NCBI GenBank assembly: GCA_902766585.1
Contig: CACXDV010000139.1
Coordinates: forward strand, 1 to 5,581
Source of the DNA: an uncultured Ruminococcus sp.
GTDB taxonomy: Bacteria; Bacillota; Clostridia; Oscillospirales; Acutalibacteraceae
DNA: 5,581 bases
Reading direction: 5' to 3'
The position numbers were made by a program, and so were the translations under genes. Under the pieces are notes generated by a model. That model was not told the origin of the DNA. It saw only the letters and a list, made by a program, of their open reading frames with translations, and did no database searches. Positions 1 through 4,336 of this stretch are shown here, piece after piece; within the stretch, counting starts at the first letter, position 1, and each line of letters starts with the position of its first letter.

Positions 1-117
1 AGGATTCCTCCTTTGAGCTTTCAGGCTTTGAGGATTCCTCCTTTGAGCTTTCAGGCTTTGAGGATTCCTCCTTTGAGCTTTCTGTCTTTGAAACTTCTTC
101 CGCGCTTTCAGACCTTG
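1..117 (-). repeat. 30-bp tandem repeat in the kinase tail, about 3.9 units, array cut by window edge
   Basis: Units at 1-30 and 31-60 are identical. Unit 61-90 differs at two positions, and 91-117 is a decayed 27-base copy. On the coding strand each unit encodes ten residues of the pattern SK(P/T)ESSKEES, so expansion or loss of a unit keeps the reading frame. The product is a charged, probably disordered extracellular stalk just after the membrane segment. The array continues left of the window, so total copy number is unknown. Identity between neighbouring units with decay toward the membrane side suggests recent expansion. Confidence 0.9.
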
Positions 118-1396
118 ATATCTCTGCCGCAGTACTGCTTACCGTTTCGGAGTTATTATTTCCCGACAGTAAAACTGCCGCTGTTATGCCTCCGCCAATA
201 ACCAGTACTGCCGCCGCTGCTGCTGCAATAATCAAGGGCGTCTTTGAATTCTTTTTCTTTTTCGGCGGTTCGGGAGTAGGAGGCGGCGCTGTTACATTCT
301 TCACCAGATTCTTATCCGCATCACTTACCGAATGTGAAACATATTCGGACAGCCTGACATCATTATCCGCCTTCGGCTGTGACGGCGGAGCAGCGGGAGC
401 CGGAGCTTCCTCTGCCGGTGACGGAGCGCCTATATCTATCCCCGGAACACTGTCAAGCTCGGCAATAAGCTCGCCTATGCTCTGTATCCTGTCCTCCGGC
501 TTTATTGCAAGACCGTGCATCAGCACTTTGTCAAATTCAGGTATCGAATCCGCTCCAAGCTCAGTCGGAGTTTTAAGTGTGTCCTCAAAAACTCTGTCGG
601 GCGCATCGGGAGGTATCTGTCCCGTTACGCATTTATACATCGTCGCGCAGATAGCATAAACATCTGTCCATGCTCCCTGTGTTCCGTGACGGCGGTACTG
701 CTCCATAGGCGCGTATCCGTGCTTGAGCATAACGGAAAGGCTTCTTTCGTCTGCAAATTCCCTTGCCGCACCGAAATCAAGAAGCTTTATGCTTTCACCG
801 CAGAGCATGATATTATCGGGACTGATATCCCTGTGTATAAGCTTTTTTTCATGTATCCTGCCGAGCGAATTAAAAACGGGCATCAGCAGGCATACAGTAT
901 TATTCGGCGACATCGTGCCGACCTGTGAAAGATAACTCTTGAGTGTAATACCCTCAAGGTATTCCATTACGATATATACGGTTTTATTTTCTTCAAAAAA
1001 ATCCCTTACCGAAACGATACCGGGTTCATTTGTAAATTTCGCAAGTGTCCTTGCCTCACGAAGAAAATTTTCACGGCTTTTTGAAAACAGCTCTCTTGCT
1101 GATTCGGTGCTGACACTCAGTACCTCATTTGAAACGGTATTATTGCGGTTCACCATTCCATTGGGGAAAAATTCCTTGATTGCAACGCGGACCTGCAAAA
1201 GCGTATCAAGACCTATATAGGTGATACCAAATCCGCCCTCACCGATAACTCCTCCGACAAGATACCTGTTATTCAGCATTACTCCCCTTGCGAGTGTATG
1301 AGGTGCCTGTTGATAATCTTTAAGAGCTTTCCCGCATGACGGACATTTTTCCTCTGAGCCGTCTATCTCATTCATACAGAACGGACAATAAGCCAT
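1..1396 (-). CDS. Membrane-anchored Ser/Thr protein kinase with N-terminal zinc ribbon (3' end beyond window)
   Basis: The reading frame is open from the ATG at 1396 to the left edge (465 codons plus one base), so the C-terminus is missing. Domains in order: a zinc ribbon (C4, C7, C18, C21); a Hanks-type kinase at about residues 43-315; an Ala/Pro linker (about 323-380); KKKK stop-transfer residues (379-382); one Ala/Val/Ile-rich membrane segment (about 387-410); then a Ser/Lys/Glu repeat tail outside the cell. Kinase motifs: glycine loop GEGGFG (52-57), VAIK lysine K74, likely helix-C E114, catalytic loop HRDISPDN (188-195; D190, N195), DFG (207-209), activation-segment end GYAPMEQY (227-234), D245 and late R303. 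The usual lysine of HRDxK is Ser192, which I recall as a feature of a clostridial subfamily. All residues needed for catalysis are present, so it should be active. It lacks PASTA repeats as far as seen, unlike PknB/PrkC. It follows the FHA gene by 27 bases and has the strongest ribosome site in the window. Likely substrates are T7SS parts or the FHA protein (inference). Confidence 0.93.
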   Translation of the reverse strand, partial: MAYCPFCMNEIDGSEEKCPSCGKALKDYQQAPHTLARGVMLNNRYLVGGVIGEGGFGITYIGLDTLLQVRVAIKEFFPNGMVNRNNTVSNEVLSVSTESARELFSKSRENFLREARTLAKFTNEPGIVSVRDFFEENKTVYIVMEYLEGITLKSYLSQVGTMSPNNTVCLLMPVFNSLGRIHEKKLIHRDISPDNIMLCGESIKLLDFGAAREFADERSLSVMLKHGYAPMEQYRRHGTQGAWTDVYAICATMYKCVTGQIPPDAPDRVFEDTLKTPTELGADSIPEFDKVLMHGLAIKPEDRIQSIGELIAELDSVPGIDIGAPSPAEEAPAPAAPPSQPKADNDVRLSEYVSHSVSDADKNLVKNVTAPPPTPEPPKKKKNSKTPLIIAAAAAAVLVIGGGITAAVLLSGNNNSETVSSTAAEISRSESAEEVSKTESSKEESSKPESSKEESSKPESSKEES

Positions 1397-1400
1397 CAAC

Positions 1401-1409
1401 ATCACCTCC
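1401..1409 (-). promoter_or_regulatory. Strong ribosome binding site of the kinase gene
   Basis: The coding strand reads GGAGGTGAT, nine bases fully complementary to the 16S rRNA 3' end. The GGAGG core lies 8 bases before the ATG at 1396. It fixes the kinase start and suggests independent, efficient initiation rather than dependence on the FHA gene upstream. Confidence 0.85.
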
Positions 1410-1423
1410 GGATAAAATTAAGA

Positions 1424-2521
1424 TTACCATGAGAATTTATCACAGCAAAGAGGAACGAATACAAGGTCAGTCTCTCCCGCCCTGATAACATCATACGGAG
1501 CAAGCTCACGATGATCGAGCAGAAGCTCCTTGTTTACATAAATATATGTTTTCCCTCCCGAAGAGCTTTGGAGGAAGAATTTTTTATTCATAGGATCGTA
1601 TATGATAACAGCCTGAGCGCCTCTTGATACTGCTTTGTCATTTCTGAGGTCAATATCAACTGGATGCTCCGGATCAGATCTGCCTATCGTGCATTTAGGA
1701 GAGGTCAGACTGAATATCTTTCCCTTTGACGAGGTATTCCTTACTGCCAGCCATGCAAGCACAAGACCTTCGTTTATTTCGTCAAATATTACCTGTGTAA
1801 CTCCGTCATCTGCCTTCTGATCGGGCTTATTCTGTGACGCCTTGTTCTGTGCTTCCTCTATCGTTCCTGTAAAGCCTATCTCATTTATCTCTGAGGTAAT
1901 AGACCTGCCCTCCGGAGATGTATTAAGCTGTACCGGAGGCGGCGGGGGTATCGGCGTACCTGCAGGTACAGGAGGTACTGACTGCTGAGGCGGTACGGGG
2001 GGAGGAGGAGGAGTCTGTGGATGTATGGTCGGCGGCGGGGGCGGTGTATTCGGCTGTATCTGAGGCGGTGTTTCAGGTCTTACCGAGCCGCAGTTATAGC
2101 AGAATCTTCCCGTATTTTCCGTTCCGCAGTTACAAACCCATGTATCATCCTTCGGCTTGGGCGGTTCGGGCTTCGGTGAACCGCACATAAAGCAGAATCT
2201 TCCTTTATTATCCGCTCCGCATTTGCATTTCCAGCTCTCATCTGCTCCTGTCTGAGGTGCAGGAGGAGGAGGCGGTGTCTGCTGCTGTACAACAGTCGGG
2301 GGCGGAGGCGGCGGTGTCTGCTGCTGTACAACAGGCGGGGGCGGAGGCGGCGGTGTCTGTGGCTGCACAACAGGCGGGGGCGGCGGTACCGGTTCAGGCT
2401 GCGGTGCCGGCTCCATTACGGGCTTTGGCGGTGCAGGCGGTTCCGCTGCCGAACAATGCGGACACTTATCATATTTATCGCCGTCATAATAATGTGAATT
2501 AGGGCAGCGTTTAAGTTTCAT
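1424..2521 (-). CDS. Zinc-ribbon, proline-rich FHA-domain protein
   Basis: 365 residues with no signal peptide or membrane segment, so cytoplasmic. Order: an N-terminal ribbon (C6, H10, C20, C23); a proline-rich stretch (about 28-91) with a 13-residue repeat; two tandem ribbons of the form WxCxCG-x7-CxxCG (W97-G114 and W128-G145); a second proline-rich stretch (about 151-198); an acidic/polar linker (199-250); and an FHA domain (about 253-358). FHA signs are IGR (279-281), VSR (298-300), VN (329-330) and the closing strands ending in LVFVPL (353-358). The histidine expected three residues after the FHA serine is Ala302, and the usual NG before the VN turn is GG, so phosphothreonine binding may be altered. 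FHA domains normally read pThr, so this is the likely adaptor of the neighbouring kinase and phosphatases. The ATG overlaps the upstream PP2C stop by four bases (ATGA) and has its own GGAGG site. Lies between the phosphatases and the kinase; binding partner unknown. Confidence 0.88.
   Translation of the reverse strand: MKLKRCPNSHYYDGDKYDKCPHCSAAEPPAPPKPVMEPAPQPEPVPPPPPVVQPQTPPPPPPPVVQQQTPPPPPPTVVQQQTPPPPPAPQTGADESWKCKCGADNKGRFCFMCGSPKPEPPKPKDDTWVCNCGTENTGRFCYNCGSVRPETPPQIQPNTPPPPPTIHPQTPPPPPVPPQQSVPPVPAGTPIPPPPPVQLNTSPEGRSITSEINEIGFTGTIEEAQNKASQNKPDQKADDGVTQVIFDEINEGLVLAWLAVRNTSSKGKIFSLTSPKCTIGRSDPEHPVDIDLRNDKAVSRGAQAVIIYDPMNKKFFLQSSSGGKTYIYVNKELLLDHRELAPYDVIRAGETDLVFVPLCCDKFSW
2081..2233 (-). 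repeat. Tandem duplicated zinc-ribbon segment inside the FHA gene
   Basis: Residues 97-116 and 128-147 are two copies of one ribbon, offset by 31 residues (93 bases). They share 12 of 20 positions, including the Trp, all four cysteines and the GRFC core. The flanking linkers are proline/lysine-rich and do not align well. This looks like an old internal duplication kept for two separate metal-bound knobs. Confidence 0.75.
2255..2371 (-). repeat. 39-bp proline-rich repeat, three units
   Basis: Residues 51-89 are three 13-residue units of the type VVQ(Q/P)QT followed by six or seven mostly proline residues. The DNA is highly similar between units, which gives the G-rich tracts seen on the plus strand. 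A looser TPPPPP pattern recurs at residues 159-175. The segment should form a stiff polyproline rod between the first ribbon and the ribbon pair. Confidence 0.8.
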
Positions 2522-3255
2522 AGTTCTTCCTCCGTTACATCATAATAAACTAAAGCAAAGGTGGTATTATCCTTGGAAGCGTCAATTTCCTTTACTGCAT
2601 CCATCAGCTCATCTGCCGCTTCCTCTGCACCTTTGTTTGTGGATATTATACCATATATGACATTTTCCGTCAACGTCTTATAAAGACCGTCCGTAGTAAG
2701 AAGAAGTCTGTCGCCTGCTTTCAGATGAAGGGGCTCAAGGCTCACATCGGCAATATCCACTCCGCCCATACCGATAAAGCTGGCAAGGCGTTCTCCCTTG
2801 GGAAGCTCTCTTTCATAGGTCTCAAGGTCGATTATATTTTTATTTTTTCTGAGTTCAAGAACATACCTGTATGTATGATCCGTAGTTATCTGCTTTATCC
2901 GGTCATCCCTCATTATATATATACGGCTGTCGCCCACTGAAAACCAGTAAAGCCTGCCGCCGCATATATATATTATCACGGCAGTAGTACCGCTGTTGTT
3001 TCCGAAGGCATCAAATACCTCGCTGTCTGTCATATCGGCGGCTTTAGTGATAAATGACGGGAAATTGTCATCAAATTCATTGCGGAACATATCCGTAAGT
3101 CTTTTTACCGTATATTCTGATGAGGCTCCTCCGTCTGCTCTCCCGCCTATACCGTCGCATACGATAACAAACAGCCCCTTTTCCGTTTCACAGGCTCCGG
3201 CGGCATCCTCCTGATATTTTCTTGTTCCGATATAAGAGCGTATTGCATATTCCAC
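2518..3255 (-). CDS. PP2C-family Ser/Thr phosphatase, second copy (GTG start)
   Basis: 245 residues, the usual size of a bare bacterial PP2C domain, with no membrane segment. PP2C enzymes are Mn/Mg-dependent and remove phosphate from pSer/pThr. Metal and catalytic motifs are complete: RKYQED (12-17; D17), CDGIGG (33-38; D34, G35), GTTA (89-92), VGDSR (107-111), TTDG (187-190; D189) and KDN (228-230; D229). Two positions differ from the neighbouring PP2C: the first motif has Gln instead of Asn before ED, and the HPxRNxLxRALG stretch is replaced by GERLASFIGMGG (154-165), so substrate choice probably differs. The start is a GTG four bases after the upstream PP2C stop, set by a ribosome site lying over that stop codon. 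Its own stop overlaps the FHA start. Such close spacing argues for coupled translation. Expected to oppose the kinase encoded downstream (inference). Confidence 0.93.
   Translation of the reverse strand: MEYAIRSYIGTRKYQEDAAGACETEKGLFVIVCDGIGGRADGGASSEYTVKRLTDMFRNEFDDNFPSFITKAADMTDSEVFDAFGNNSGTTAVIIYICGGRLYWFSVGDSRIYIMRDDRIKQITTDHTYRYVLELRKNKNIIDLETYERELPKGERLASFIGMGGVDIADVSLEPLHLKAGDRLLLTTDGLYKTLTENVIYGIISTNKGAEEAADELMDAVKEIDASKDNTTFALVYYDVTEEEL
2529..2533 (-). promoter_or_regulatory. Ribosome binding site of the FHA gene
   Basis: A GGAGG core lies inside the end of the upstream PP2C gene, seven bases before the ATG at 2521. It confirms the start within the ATGA overlap and means the FHA gene need not rely only on ribosomes finishing the phosphatase. 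Confidence 0.75.
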
Positions 3256-3258
3256 GGG

Positions 3259-3269
3259 ATCACCCCTTT
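3259..3269 (-). promoter_or_regulatory. Ribosome binding site deciding the GTG start of the second PP2C
   Basis: The coding strand reads AAAGGGGTGAT. Its AAGGGG core ends seven bases before the GTG at 3255, and the TGA inside it is the stop codon of the upstream PP2C. No ATG with a comparable site exists near the first PP2C motif (RKYQED at residue 12), so GTG is the sensible start. Confidence 0.75.
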
Positions 3270-3988
3270 ACTATCACTCCGACAGCAGTATAATTATCCA
3301 TTTTTTTGCCGCTGCTGTTTTCATATGCAAGTCCGGACAGGCGCTTTATCCATTTTTCCGCGGACTCTCCGTCCTCGTCTGTAAGCAGCATTTCATCCTC
3401 AGTCACAGGCTCCCAGAAGCCGTCCGAACAAAGCAGAAAATAGTCACCCTCCGAAATATCAAAGCCGGAGACATCATATTTTACCTGTTCCCTGTCATCT
3501 CCCAAAGCCCTGAGAAGCATATTCCTGTCGGGGTGCGAACGTATCATGGATTCGTCTATCTCGCCCGTAAGGACAAGCATCTGAGGTATGCTGTGATCTC
3601 TTGTATGCATAAGCACCCTGCCGTCCCTGAAATGATAGGCTCTTGAGTCGCCGACATGAACGGCTTCTCCCCTGTTTCCGTCAATGACAAGTATCACGGC
3701 GGTAGTTTTCATCTTATCCGATGATCCGTTCTTTGCCTGCTCGCTTCTTATGACCGATTGGGTATGATCTATGACTCCGCTTACAAATTCGGCTGTACCG
3801 GGACAGCTCATAAAGTATTCCTTTATTGCTTTTACGGCAAGCTGAGAGGCTCTGTCTCCCATACCGTGACCTCCAAGACCGTCACAAAGGACAAAGCAAT
3901 ATGCTCCGTCCTTTTTTATATATCCGGCAAAGTCCTCATTTATCGGACGGCTGCCCTTATCCGTAAAAATACTGTATTCTATTTTCAT
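3260..3988 (-). CDS. PP2C-family Ser/Thr phosphatase, first copy
   Basis: 242 residues, soluble, a single PP2C domain that should dephosphorylate pSer/pThr with two Mn/Mg ions. Motifs in order: RPINED (14-19; D19), CDGLGGHG (35-42; D36, G37), KTTA (94-97, Lys in place of the common Gly), VGDSR (112-116), TRDHS (129-133), the HPDRN...RALG stretch (152-163), CSDG (187-190; D189) and MDN (230-232; D231). All metal ligands expected of the family are present, so an active enzyme is likely. The ATG at 3988 is the only plausible start: an in-frame TAA lies just upstream (3995-3997) and the first motif begins at residue 14. It follows the WXG100 gene by 12 bases but has no clear Shine-Dalgarno sequence, so its translation may be weak or depend on the upstream gene. 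Likely counterpart of the operon's kinase (inference). Confidence 0.94.
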   Translation of the reverse strand: MKIEYSIFTDKGSRPINEDFAGYIKKDGAYCFVLCDGLGGHGMGDRASQLAVKAIKEYFMSCPGTAEFVSGVIDHTQSVIRSEQAKNGSSDKMKTTAVILVIDGNRGEAVHVGDSRAYHFRDGRVLMHTRDHSIPQMLVLTGEIDESMIRSHPDRNMLLRALGDDREQVKYDVSGFDISEGDYFLLCSDGFWEPVTEDEMLLTDEDGESAEKWIKRLSGLAYENSSGKKMDNYTAVGVIVKG

Positions 3989-4000
3989 ACCGGCTTATGA

Positions 4001-4321
4001 TCACTTCTGATCGGGATTACGGTTGAAATCTCCGAGTGCGGTATCTGTCTGTGCGATCACCTCGCGGCAATCCTCAAGCACATCGCACATTGTCGCAAGT
4101 ATATCCTTGATTCCTCCGATATTTGTCCTTACCTTTCCGGCGTCCTCAAAGAAAATATCGGCGGCGGGGCCCTTCCAGTTGGGCTTGAGTCTTGCGATTA
4201 TCGCATCATAATCAGAATAAAGCTCATCATATCTCCTGATGAAGCTGTCCTTCTTCTGTATGCATTTATCAAATACTCTGGTATCAATGCTGTGGTATTC
4301 ATCATGGTTAAGCTCTGCCAT
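4001..4321 (-). CDS. WXG100-family (ESAT-6-like) secreted protein
   Basis: 106 residues, nearly all predicted helix. The defining WxG turn is W49-K50-G51 in NWKGPAAD, midway between two amphipathic helices (about 12-45 and 53-95), as in EsxA/ESAT-6. These proteins form four-helix-bundle dimers and leave the cell through the EssC motor without a signal peptide; none is seen here. Length is slightly above the usual ~100. The tail after helix 2 (about 92-106, ending NPDQK) lacks the YxxxD/E export signal found in many family members, though YxxxD occurs earlier at Y9-D13 and Y35-D39. There are three cysteines (20, 79, 85), unusual for an exported hairpin. It is 12 bases behind the essC-like gene with a strong ribosome site, fitting a role as core substrate or structural co-factor of that machine. 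Confidence 0.9.
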   Translation of the reverse strand: MAELNHDEYHSIDTRVFDKCIQKKDSFIRRYDELYSDYDAIIARLKPNWKGPAADIFFEDAGKVRTNIGGIKDILATMCDVLEDCREVIAQTDTALGDFNRNPDQK

Positions 4322-4328
4322 AACAATT

Positions 4329-4336
4329 CCTCCTTA
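4329..4336 (-). promoter_or_regulatory. Ribosome binding site of the WXG100 gene, overlapping the essC stop
   Basis: The coding strand reads TAAGGAGG, where TAA is the stop codon of the ATPase gene and GGAGG lies seven bases before the ATG at 4321. Stop and ribosome site share bases, so ribosomes ending essC are placed to restart on the WXG100 gene. The site is near-consensus, consistent with higher output of the small substrate than of the motor. Confidence 0.8.

Noticed and set aside
1..117. Short direct repeats as a possible CRISPR array
   Set aside because: Units are contiguous with no spacers, the period is a multiple of three, and they are translated in frame within the kinase tail.
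186..659. A 157-codon plus-strand open frame opposite the kinase gene
   Set aside because: It lies antisense to a motif-rich kinase frame, has low-complexity Ala/Gly/Ser/Phe composition mirroring the kinase's Ala/Pro linker and membrane segment, and no credible family.
1397..1423. A terminator or promoter in the largest gap, between the FHA and kinase genes
   Set aside because: The 27 bases hold a ribosome site and an AT-rich run, with no hairpin and no room for -35/-10 elements entirely within the gap.
2080..2502. Arg/His-rich minus-strand and Ala/Val-rich plus-strand open frames over the proline repeats
   Set aside because: Both follow from reading CCN-rich proline repeats in other frames; their repeats match the 39-bp DNA period and they have no independent start signals.
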